Shown: positions 1 through 8,255 of the stretch, piece after piece
Numbering within the stretch: position 1 is the first letter of the stretch
How the letters are laid out: each line of letters starts with the position of its first letter
NCBI GenBank assembly: GCA_017444825.1
Contig: JAFSVU010000016.1
Location: 49,146-113,145, forward strand
Source: Clostridia bacterium
GTDB lineage: Bacteria > Bacillota > Clostridia > UBA1212
Direction: 5' to 3'
Length of the DNA: 64,000 nt
Program-made: the position numbers and the translations under genes
Notes under the pieces: generated by a model
The model's input: only the letters and a program-made list of their open reading frames with translations
The model's database searches: none
What the model was told of the DNA's origin: nothing

Positions 1-1
1 A

Positions 2-2260
2 AAGACGTTCGACACAAAAACCAAGAAAGTCGCCATCTGTGTAGCGGCCGCATTGGTTCTGTTCGTCATCGTCTACGCGCTGCTTAAGGCTTTCGGCGGC
101 ATTGGTTCCGTACTCCTTTCGGAGAATTTTGAGAGCTTCAGCGGCAGCGGATTCTTTTTCGAAGGGTACACCCCGGGCGTTTCGGAATACTCCGTGGAAA
201 AGGGCGCCGGAAAGGACGGCGGGAGCTGTCTCAAAGTCGTAAGCAGTGAAGAAAATGATGCCAGACTCAGCAAAAAGGTCACGCTGAGGGCGGGCAAGAT
301 ATACAAAATAGAAGCGGACGTAAAGGCGTCGATCGAATCCGGGAAGAAGGGCGCGAACGTATCGATACTCGAATCCGAAGATTCGTCTTTCACTTTCGTA
401 ACCAATGACACCTGGACCCACGTGGTCGACTACGTAACAGTGGGGAAGACTGATTCCTACACCGTCGCATTGAGGCTTGGATATTACGGCGGTACCGTAA
501 AGGGCGAGGCTTTTTTTGACAATGTGACGGTGACGCAGGTGTCTTCGGTCCCTTCCGGCGCCAAACTTGTGACAGTGAATTCCGCCCGCGGGAAGGTGAC
601 GAGCGACGCACAGTACAACGAAGCCACCTATGCGGACATGAGGATTGTAAGCTGGCTTATATTGACGTTTGCGTTTATAGGCCTTCTTATCTACGGGCTC
701 TACGTCAGGGCTTACGACAAGCTCGGCGCGGAATACATTCCGGAGGGGGACAGCGTCAGGGTCTTCCCGAATAAGAGATATGACATTCCGGGGGCACCGC
801 TCAAGACTCTCGGAAATCCGGTGGCAGTTTTCATAGTTGTATTTATGGTTGCGCTGGGGCTCAGACTCGCTCTTTCGGTGAGCTATTATGAGTGCGGAAT
901 AGACGTGGGCCTCTTTAAATACTGGGGCCGGGTCGCCGCGGAAAACGGAATGTCGCAGCTTTACGTGATAGCCACAAACTGCGATTATCCGCCTCTTTAT
1001 GCATATTTCCTCGCGGCGGTCACGCATCTCGGGAAGCTCCTTGGCGCGTCGGGCACCGGCATGAGCATGATGGTCAAGCTTCCTTCCATACTTGCGGACA
1101 TTGCCATCGCTTTTATCATTTACTTTGCGGCTGTGAAAAAGCGTTACAGCTTCGGCAGCGCGCTGTTCTTTGCCTCGATCTGGCTGTTCAACCCCGTGGT
1201 GCTTGTGGACGCATCCTGCTGGGGTCAGGTGGATTCCATGCTGGCGCTTCTCGTTATACTTTGCTGCATATCCCTCAACGGGAAAAAGTACCTTGCGGCG
1301 GGGCTGTTTTTCGGCCTTGGCGTCATGCTGAAGCCTCAGATGATAATATTCCTGCCTGTGCTGGGCTGCGTTTTCATCGTCGATTTTGTGCTGGACCTGG
1401 TGAGAAGAAGGCCGGGGAGAGCTTTCGGGTTCATGGGGAAACTCGTTCTGGGTCTTGTGACAGGCCTGGTCGTCCCCTGCATACCCTTCTTCGGAATGGG
1501 GCTTAAAGAGGTGGAACTCTTCGGAAAGACACTCAATCTTCCCTGGATATTCAGCCTTTTCCTCGGCACCATCGACCATTATGAGTACGCCACGGTCAAC
1601 AATTACAATATCTGGTTCCTGGCAGGCCAGAACTGGGTCCAGGACAGCACGCAGGCAGGGCCTTTTACGATCTACACCTGGGGCATGCTCTTCATCGTTC
1701 TGATCAGCCTTGCAACTCTGGCGGTCTATGCGGTAAAACTTGCCAATGCCATAAAAGGGGCAAAGGCCTTTGCCGCGGAAAAGACCGACACGGTGGAAAA
1801 AGCGTTTCACCCGGGGCTCGTATTCCTGGCGGGTGCCCACATGTTTGCAATGGTGTCCTGTTTCGGCCCCAGAATGCATGAAAGGTATTTCTTCCCGGCG
1901 GTTGCACTGGTGCTTCTTGCGGCGATATGCTACCACAGAAAGGGCATGCTCAGCGCATACGGGCTTGTCAGCGGCATTGGTTTTATAACGGTGCATGAGA
2001 TCATGCTGGGGCTCCTTGTGGGTGGCTCCATAAGGAGCGTGAAGAACGATTATGCGCTCTACGGCGACTATTACTGGCCGAAGCTTAACGAGTACAGGGG
2101 CTGGCTTGCCGCAATTACCGTGATCGCGGCATTGGCGATATTTGCGATGTTTATGGCAAACAGGGCTCTCGAACAGAAAAAATTTAGCAGTGAGATGTCG
2201 GAACCTGCAGACCTCGGAAAATGGGGCCCCTGCGGCGCAAAAAGAACGGAAAATAATTAA
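2..2260 (+). CDS. GT-C membrane glycosyltransferase with extracytoplasmic beta domain, 5' partial
   Basis: The reading frame is open to the left edge, so the true start lies outside the window; the TTG at 53 falls inside a membrane helix and is not a credible start. The visible protein has one N-terminal helix, then a domain of about 130 residues resembling a carbohydrate-binding jelly roll (GSCLK, NDAR, ending AFFDN), then about ten predicted membrane helices. The first large loop has an acidic motif (GIDVGLFKYW) followed by CDYPPLY. A late loop carries MHERYFFP, a motif seen in GT-C mannosyl/glucosyltransferase-like families. These enzymes use polyprenyl-phosphate sugars on the outer face of the membrane. 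The gene ends 15 bases before the PMT gene and shares a related beta domain with it. The transferred sugar and acceptor are not known. Confidence 0.75.
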   Translation, partial: KTFDTKTKKVAICVAAALVLFVIVYALLKAFGGIGSVLLSENFESFSGSGFFFEGYTPGVSEYSVEKGAGKDGGSCLKVVSSEENDARLSKKVTLRAGKIYKIEADVKASIESGKKGANVSILESEDSSFTFVTNDTWTHVVDYVTVGKTDSYTVALRLGYYGGTVKGEAFFDNVTVTQVSSVPSGAKLVTVNSARGKVTSDAQYNEATYADMRIVSWLILTFAFIGLLIYGLYVRAYDKLGAEYIPEGDSVRVFPNKRYDIPGAPLKTLGNPVAVFIVVFMVALGLRLALSVSYYECGIDVGLFKYWGRVAAENGMSQLYVIATNCDYPPLYAYFLAAVTHLGKLLGASGTGMSMMVKLPSILADIAIAFIIYFAAVKKRYSFGSALFFASIWLFNPVVLVDASCWGQVDSMLALLVILCCISLNGKKYLAAGLFFGLGVMLKPQMIIFLPVLGCVFIVDFVLDLVRRRPGRAFGFMGKLVLGLVTGLVVPCIPFFGMGLKEVELFGKTLNLPWIFSLFLGTIDHYEYATVNNYNIWFLAGQNWVQDSTQAGPFTIYTWGMLFIVLISLATLAVYAVKLANAIKGAKAFAAEKTDTVEKAFHPGLVFLAGAHMFAMVSCFGPRMHERYFFPAVALVLLAAICYHRKGMLSAYGLVSGIGFITVHEIMLGLLVGGSIRSVKNDYALYGDYYWPKLNEYRGWLAAITVIAALAIFAMFMANRALEQKKFSSEMSEPADLGKWGPCGAKRTENN

Positions 2261-2275
2261 ACACGGGTGGTAACG

Positions 2276-4846
2276 ATGCAAGATACGCTGATAACCAATA
2301 CTAATACGAAAGATCCTAAAAAAAGGCGCAATCTGACAATTGCGCTGTGCATTGTCGCGATTGTGGCCATTGTGGGCGCTGTGGCGGTGTACCTTATCTT
2401 AAGGCCGCTGAGCTACTACAAGTGCGACTTTGAGAACATTGACATGAAATCCGGCTTCGACTGGAAGATATACAACTACAGGGCGGAGCACACGGATGAA
2501 AATCCCACTACCATCGAACTGGTGCAGGGCAAGGACGGCTCCGGAAACTGCCTCAAGATCGAGAACAGCTCGCTGAACGACGCCAGAATACACAAAGAGT
2601 TTAAAGTTCAGCCGAATTCGTTCTACAAAGTGACCCTTACGCTGAGGACCGAAAACGTGTCCGATGGGGCCGGCGCAAATCTCTCCGGCTACAATATGAT
2701 GGGAAAGGCATTCTCCACCACGGGAACCACCGACTGGAGAAGCGCTTCCGTATACCTTGAGACCACCGAAGATCAGAAAACTATAGATATCAGTCTCGGT
2801 CTTGGCGGCTACGGCAGCGAGTGCAGCGGCACCGCTTACTTTGACGACCTGATCATCCGGAAGGTCAGCAAATCCGATGTCCCGGAGGGCCACGTTACAC
2901 TGAAACTGACGCCAACGGGTTCCGACAAGAAAGCTCCGGAGGTCAGCATTTGGTTCAAGATACTTTTTGCAGTCGTCCTTATAACCGCGATAGCATTCTG
3001 CGTTGTGACGGCTCTCCGCTCCGACAAGGCTTCAAGGTCTCCCGAAGACCTCAGAATATCTCCCAAGAGGGCGGTCTGGAAACGCGCCGATGTCATAATC
3101 GTGTGCGTGATGACGGTCATTACCGCTCTGTTCTCGTTTATCGGTATGGGCAGCACTTCGGGAACGCCGAACACCTATTGGAAGCCCGCTCACGGAGGAG
3201 AGTCGATAACAGTCTCCTTTGAAGAGGAAAAGGAGATATCGAGGATAGTTTACTTCGGCGGCATACCCGGCAGCGGCAGTGTCAAAGTGGAATACCTTGA
3301 CACCGACAATACCTTCCGGACCGGCGGAACGATCACCTACGAGGATATCTCGTTCTACAAGTGGAACTACAAAGCGGTAGGGTTTAAAACCAAGACCATC
3401 CGGGTGGAGGTGACCACGTCGGGGCTCTGGTTAAACGAAATCGGTTTTTACGAGAACGTTGACGGGGAACTGATGCCCGTAAAGCTTGACCTCAGCACCA
3501 TAGAGGCCGACTACGAGGAGACCGACAGATCCGGAAAGGCCGAGTATCTTTTCGACGAGCAGTCGGAGCTCCGGCCCGAGAGATCATACCTGGATTCCAC
3601 CTATTTTGACGAAATATATCACCCCCGCACGGCATATGAGCAGATCCACGGACTGAGCATTTACGAGCGTACCCATCCGCCTCTCGGAAAGGTCATTATG
3701 GAGATCGGAATACTGATCTTCGGCATGAACACTTTCGGCTGGAGATTCTCGGGCGTTTTCTTTGGCGTGCTTCTCGTTCCGCTGATCTATGCCTTTGCAC
3801 TCAAAGTGTTCAAGAAGAGCGAATGGGCTTTTGCGGCTTCGTTCCTGATGGCCTTTGACTTTATGAGGCTGGCCCAGACGAGGCTTGCCACCATCGACAC
3901 TTACGCCTGCTTCTTCTCGGTGGCGATGATCTACTTCATGTACGACTATTTCGAGACCAAGTCCTACGAGAGGGGCTTCGTAAAGTCCCTTGTTCCGTTG
4001 GCGCTGAGCGGACTGATGTTCGGACTGGGAGCGGCTTCCAAATGGACCTGTCTCTACACCGGAGCGGCTCTCGCGATCCTCTTCTTCATAGCGAAGATCA
4101 GAGAGATACTGGACGTGAGATCCGGCAGGGCGTATGACTTTTCGAAGAAGGGCGAGGAACCGAGGCAGCTCACGATGGAGCGCTATATGCTGAAGAATTT
4201 CCTCCCCACCATCGGACTTTGCTTCGTGTTCTTCGTGTTCATTCCCGCGGGAATATACGTGCTTTCATACATTCCTTACATGCCCAGCAACCCCGGCAAG
4301 TCGCTCATCCAGATAGTGCTTGACAACCAGGTCTACATGTACAACTACCACTCAAAACTTGACGCCACACACAGCTACAGCTCCATGTGGTACGAGTGGC
4401 CGATAATGACGAGACCTATCTGGTACTACGTAGGATACAACGTGCCTGAGGGCATGAGGTCCACCATCAGTTCCTTCGGCAATCCCGCCATCTGGTGGCT
4501 CGGCATCCCCTGCCTGTTTGCCTCCTGCATCTTCGCATTCAGGAACAAGGATCTCAAGATGGGCTTCTTTGCTGTGGCATATGCGCTCCAATACGCTCCG
4601 TGGATACTTGTAAACAGGGTCTGCTTCATATACCACTATTTCTCGGCTTTCGCTTTCTCGATATTCTTCATCGTTTACGTTCTGAAGGAACTGACGGAAA
4701 AGAAGATTATGCCGAAGTGGGTGAACTTTGTATATCTCGCGATCGTGCTGCTGCTGTTCATTATGTTCTACCCGGTCCTCACGGGAACTCCCGTTCCTAC
4801 AGGCTACGTGAACATGCTTAAGTGGTTTGGCTCATGGTCTTTCTGA
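2276..4846 (+). CDS. PMT-family (GT39) dolichyl/polyprenyl-phosphate mannosyltransferase with two extracytoplasmic beta domains
   Basis: The C-terminal part is a classic protein O-mannosyltransferase core: YFDEIYHPR contains the acidic DE pair of the first loop, followed by ERTHPPLGK, SGVFFG and a run of about ten helices. Before it are an N-terminal helix (about residues 20-42), a carbohydrate-binding-like beta domain (about 48-198), two helices, and an F5/8-type-C-like beta domain (about 290-395). PMT enzymes move mannose from a polyprenyl-phosphate carrier to proteins or glycans outside the cell. I chose the ATG at 2276 over the in-frame GTG at 2267 because GGGTGG sits at a suitable distance before the ATG. 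The gene lies between a second GT-C enzyme and phosphonate genes, so a role in a phosphonate-bearing surface glycan or glycoprotein is inferred. Confidence 0.85.
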   Translation: MQDTLITNTNTKDPKKRRNLTIALCIVAIVAIVGAVAVYLILRPLSYYKCDFENIDMKSGFDWKIYNYRAEHTDENPTTIELVQGKDGSGNCLKIENSSLNDARIHKEFKVQPNSFYKVTLTLRTENVSDGAGANLSGYNMMGKAFSTTGTTDWRSASVYLETTEDQKTIDISLGLGGYGSECSGTAYFDDLIIRKVSKSDVPEGHVTLKLTPTGSDKKAPEVSIWFKILFAVVLITAIAFCVVTALRSDKASRSPEDLRISPKRAVWKRADVIIVCVMTVITALFSFIGMGSTSGTPNTYWKPAHGGESITVSFEEEKEISRIVYFGGIPGSGSVKVEYLDTDNTFRTGGTITYEDISFYKWNYKAVGFKTKTIRVEVTTSGLWLNEIGFYENVDGELMPVKLDLSTIEADYEETDRSGKAEYLFDEQSELRPERSYLDSTYFDEIYHPRTAYEQIHGLSIYERTHPPLGKVIMEIGILIFGMNTFGWRFSGVFFGVLLVPLIYAFALKVFKKSEWAFAASFLMAFDFMRLAQTRLATIDTYACFFSVAMIYFMYDYFETKSYERGFVKSLVPLALSGLMFGLGAASKWTCLYTGAALAILFFIAKIREILDVRSGRAYDFSKKGEEPRQLTMERYMLKNFLPTIGLCFVFFVFIPAGIYVLSYIPYMPSNPGKSLIQIVLDNQVYMYNYHSKLDATHSYSSMWYEWPIMTRPIWYYVGYNVPEGMRSTISSFGNPAIWWLGIPCLFASCIFAFRNKDLKMGFFAVAYALQYAPWILVNRVCFIYHYFSAFAFSIFFIVYVLKELTEKKIMPKWVNFVYLAIVLLLFIMFYPVLTGTPVPTGYVNMLKWFGSWSF

Positions 4847-4861
4847 CCCGGAGGATTTGCT

Positions 4862-5986
4862 TTGAAGGTTCAGGATTTTGTAAATTCAATAGACGCGGAT
4901 TTTTACACCGGCGTTCCGGACTCGCTGCTGTCGCCTCTCTGTGACTGGCTGTACAACACTTACGGCCTTTCGGGAAAGCATATCGTCGCTGCCAACGAGG
5001 GAAACGCGGTGGCACTGGCGGCGGGCCACTATATCGCCACCGGAAGGATGGGCCTTGTCTACATGCAGAACAGCGGCATCGGAAATGCTCTAAACCCCGT
5101 TGCCTCACTGACCAATGAGAAGATCTACGGCATCCCAATGGTGTTCGTTGTGGGATGGAGGGGAGAGCCCGGTGTTCACGACGAGCCCCAGCATCTTTTC
5201 CAGGGAGAGATAACGGTCCCTCTGCTTAAGCTTATGGGACTTGAGGTCATGGTCATTGGCGATGACACTGCTCCATCCGACGTAAGATCCTTCCTTGATG
5301 GTTTTCGCGATGGGTTTGCATCCGGAAAGTCCGCCGCTCTTGTGGTAAAGAAGGGCGCTCTCACGTATGATCTCAAAGCTGATTACTACAGCTGCGGAAC
5401 TCTTACAAGGGAGAGGGCGGTGGAACTGATAGCCGGAAGATTCAAGGACGCGGCATTTGTTTCCACCACGGGGAAGACCTCGAGGGAGCTTTATGAGATA
5501 AGGGAAAGAAACGGGGAAAGTCACGAAAGTGATTTCCTGACTGTGGGCTCCATGGGCCACGCATCCTCTGTGGCTCTCAGGATAGCCATGGAAAAGCCTG
5601 ATCTTAAGGTAGTGCTCCTTGACGGCGACGGAGCTGCAGTTATGCACCTGGGATCCCTTCTTGTGGAGGCGGAGACTGCCCCGTCAAACCTTATACATTT
5701 TGTGATAAATAACGGGGTCCACGATTCGGTGGGAGGCATGCCGACTCCGGCAAAGGAGAGAAGTCTTTCTGACATAGCGGCGGCCTGCGGATTCGGAAGA
5801 GTGATGACAGCGTCGGATGAGGCTTCTCTTGTGAAGATCCTTGACGTTATCGCCTCCGAAAAAACCGGTGCACATACGTTCGTGGAGGTGATCTCCGCAA
5901 GGGGAGCCAGAAAGGACCTGGGAAGGCCATCGACCACCGCGAAAGAGAATATAGACAGTTTTCGCGACTTTTTGCGGGGAAAATAA
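4862..5986 (+). CDS. aepY: Phosphonopyruvate decarboxylase
   Basis: This ThDP-dependent enzyme converts phosphonopyruvate to phosphonoacetaldehyde, the irreversible step that pulls the unfavourable PEP mutase reaction forward. The 374-residue length fits the family. The N-terminal Pyr domain has TGVPDS, an ANEGNAVALAAG glutamate motif and YMQNSGIGN. The C-terminal PP domain has the GDGAAVMH...NNGVHDS ThDP-binding pattern. The start is a TTG preceded by CCGGAGG. The gene sits 15 bases after the PMT gene and 58 bases before the PEP mutase fusion, which makes the pathway assignment strong. No aminoethylphosphonate transaminase is visible in the window, so whether the aldehyde becomes 2-aminoethylphosphonate or a hydroxy compound is open. 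Confidence 0.93.
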   Translation: MKVQDFVNSIDADFYTGVPDSLLSPLCDWLYNTYGLSGKHIVAANEGNAVALAAGHYIATGRMGLVYMQNSGIGNALNPVASLTNEKIYGIPMVFVVGWRGEPGVHDEPQHLFQGEITVPLLKLMGLEVMVIGDDTAPSDVRSFLDGFRDGFASGKSAALVVKKGALTYDLKADYYSCGTLTRERAVELIAGRFKDAAFVSTTGKTSRELYEIRERNGESHESDFLTVGSMGHASSVALRIAMEKPDLKVVLLDGDGAAVMHLGSLLVEAETAPSNLIHFVINNGVHDSVGGMPTPAKERSLSDIAAACGFGRVMTASDEASLVKILDVIASEKTGAHTFVEVISARGARKDLGRPSTTAKENIDSFRDFLRGK

Positions 5987-6044
5987 ATGCTGAAACGTTC
6001 GCACGGTGCGAACGGATGCTCTTGGATAAATGAGGAGTAAGACT

Positions 6045-8060
6045 ATGAAGGCGTTGATACTTAATTCCGGAATGGGAACAAGGATGGGAGCGCTCACAAG
6101 CGAGCAGCCGAAGTGCATGACAGCCATTGGCGGCGGTGACACCATTCTCTCCAGACAGCTTAAAATGCTGGCTGATTTCGGCGTGGACGAGGCAGTCATC
6201 ACCATTGGTTATCTCGGCGGTGCGCTGAAGGAATACGTGGGTTCCCTGGATATTCCGGTCAGAGTCACTTTCGTTGAGAATCCGGATTACGCCGTAACAA
6301 ACTATATCTATTCGATATACCTGGCGGCAGATGAGATCAAGGGCAGCGACATCATTCTTATGCACGGAGACATGGTCTTCGAAAACAGGGTACTTGAGGC
6401 GGTCATTGATTCGGAGACCTCGGTCATGTGCGTTTCGGAGAGCCTCCCTCTTCCGGAAAAGGACTTCAAGGCTGTTCTTGGCGACGACGGGAGGATCGTT
6501 AACATTGGCGTGCCGATGCTCGAAAAGGAGCAGATCGCAGCTCAGCCTCTTTACAAGCTGAATTCCTGTGACCTTGACGTCTGGCTCGGTGAGATCGCAG
6601 CTTTTGTGAGGGCGGAAAACGTGAAGGTCTATGCCGAAAATGCATTCAATGCCGTTTCTGAAAAACTGGGCGTCAGGCCGTTTGACTTCGGCGACATGCT
6701 CTGTGCGGAGATCGATACGGCGGAGGACCTCACTCTGGTTACCGCAAAGCTGAGAGAAGTGGAAAACAGGACCGTTTACATGTGCTTTGCAACGGATCTT
6801 ATCCACGGCGGACACATAAAGATCATTAGAAAAGCGGCAAGGCTCGGAAAGCTGATCATAGGAGTTCTCAGCGACCGTGCGGTTGCCACGTACAGACGGT
6901 ATCCGCTGGTGCCCCAGAGTGAGAGAATGAAGCTTTTTACAAGTATCAGCGGCGTCTGTAAGGTGGTACTTCAGGAGAATCTCAGCTACCGTGAAAACCT
7001 GCTCCTTTACAAGCCGGATTATGTCGTACATGGAGACGACTGGGTCACGGGCTTCCAGAAACCGGTGCGGGACGAGGTCATCGAGGTGCTTAAAAGCTAC
7101 GGCGGCCGCCTGGTGGAATTTCCCTATTCCAGGGACAACATGTATCTTAAGATCCAGGAACAGAGCCGCCTGACTCTCGGTATGCCCGACATGCGTAGAA
7201 GAAGGTTAAAGCGTCTCCTTGAGATCAAGCCCCTCATCACGGCTATCGAAGCGCACAGCGGAATAACGGGTCTCATTGCCGAGAACACCACGGTTTACGA
7301 AAACGGCAAGGCGTACCAGTTCGACGCCATGTGGGTCTCTTCTCTTTGCGACTCAACCGCCAAGGGAAAACCTGACATTGAACTTGTCGACATGACCAGC
7401 AGGCTGAGGACCGTGGACGACATTATGGAGGTCACTACAAAGCCGATAATCCTCGACGGGGATACCGGGGGACTTGTGGAGCACTTTGTATACAACGTCA
7501 GAACTCTCGAGCGCCTTGGCGTTTCGGCGGTGATCATCGAGGACAAAACGGGACTCAAAAAGAATTCGCTTTTCGGAACGGAAGTAAAGCAGAGCCAGGC
7601 GGACGTGGAAAGCTTCTGCGCGAAAATAAAAGCGGGCAGGGCGGCAAGGAAGACCGACGACTTTATGATCATCGCACGCATCGAGAGCCTGATCCTCGAG
7701 AAGGGGATGGACGACGCGATCGGAAGGGCGTTTGCGTACGTTGAAGCAGGCGCGGACGGCATCATGATCCACAGCAGAAAAAAGGATCCCGCCGAGATAT
7801 TCGAATTCCTGAAATTATTCAGGGAAAAAGACAAGACCACTCCGGTGGTGCTGGTGCCCACGTCCTACAATTCAGTCACCGAGGACGAACTTCAGGCGGC
7901 AGGCGCCAATATCGTCATCTACGCGAACCAGCTCACAAGGAGCGGCTTCCCGGCAATGAAGAACGTAGCCGAAAGCATCCTCAAAAATCACAGGTCTCTT
8001 GAGGCCGACGACATGTGCATGCCCATCAAGGAGATCATATCCCTGATACCTGAGGAATAA
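6045..8060 (+). CDS. aepX: Three-domain fusion: nucleotidyltransferase - cytidylyltransferase - phosphoenolpyruvate mutase
   Basis: Residues 1-240 are a sugar-nucleotide-type nucleotidyltransferase (GMGTRMG...QPKCM), the class that includes LicC and PntC, the CTP-dependent phosphocholine and aminoethylphosphonate activators. Residues 245-370 are a second, unrelated nucleotidyltransferase of the TagD type with the HGGH form of the HxGH motif and VVHGDDW. Residues 385-671 are PEP mutase of the isocitrate-lyase superfamily, with DGDTGG and the diagnostic EDKTGLKKNS loop. PEP mutase makes the C-P bond by turning PEP into phosphonopyruvate, the substrate of the upstream decarboxylase. I moved the start from ATG 6030 to ATG 6045 because GAGGAG at 6032-6037 is seven bases upstream. 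Domain roles are known for the families; that the first domain activates the final phosphonate is inferred. Confidence 0.9.
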   Translation: MKALILNSGMGTRMGALTSEQPKCMTAIGGGDTILSRQLKMLADFGVDEAVITIGYLGGALKEYVGSLDIPVRVTFVENPDYAVTNYIYSIYLAADEIKGSDIILMHGDMVFENRVLEAVIDSETSVMCVSESLPLPEKDFKAVLGDDGRIVNIGVPMLEKEQIAAQPLYKLNSCDLDVWLGEIAAFVRAENVKVYAENAFNAVSEKLGVRPFDFGDMLCAEIDTAEDLTLVTAKLREVENRTVYMCFATDLIHGGHIKIIRKAARLGKLIIGVLSDRAVATYRRYPLVPQSERMKLFTSISGVCKVVLQENLSYRENLLLYKPDYVVHGDDWVTGFQKPVRDEVIEVLKSYGGRLVEFPYSRDNMYLKIQEQSRLTLGMPDMRRRRLKRLLEIKPLITAIEAHSGITGLIAENTTVYENGKAYQFDAMWVSSLCDSTAKGKPDIELVDMTSRLRTVDDIMEVTTKPIILDGDTGGLVEHFVYNVRTLERLGVSAVIIEDKTGLKKNSLFGTEVKQSQADVESFCAKIKAGRAARKTDDFMIIARIESLILEKGMDDAIGRAFAYVEAGADGIMIHSRKKDPAEIFEFLKLFREKDKTTPVVLVPTSYNSVTEDELQAAGANIVIYANQLTRSGFPAMKNVAESILKNHRSLEADDMCMPIKEIISLIPEE

Positions 8061-8138
8061 GCTTTTCGCTGTTATTTTTACGGCTTTCCTTAAACGCATC
8101 TTAAAAAATACACGTAATATATAGCGGTAAAAATTTGC

Positions 8139-8167
8139 TTGAATTAGAAATTTGACTGTGGTATTAT
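8139..8167 (+). promoter_or_regulatory. Sigma-A type promoter for the first sugar-binding lipoprotein
   Basis: A TTGAAT -35 box (8139-8144) and TATTAT -10 box (8162-8167) are separated by 17 bases. About 80 bases of untranslated leader follow before the GGAGG site of the lipoprotein gene. Confidence 0.65.
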
Positions 8168-8255
8168 CATGTTGTCTATTGTGTGCAGGAATGTCCGCAC
8201 AGAACATCTTCTTAATAACACACACCGGAATCATATACATTGGAGGTTTAATTTC

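Noticed and set aside
5847..7031. 394-codon open frame on the minus strand
   Set aside because: Antisense to the end of the decarboxylase and the start of the PEP mutase fusion; no recognisable protein features.
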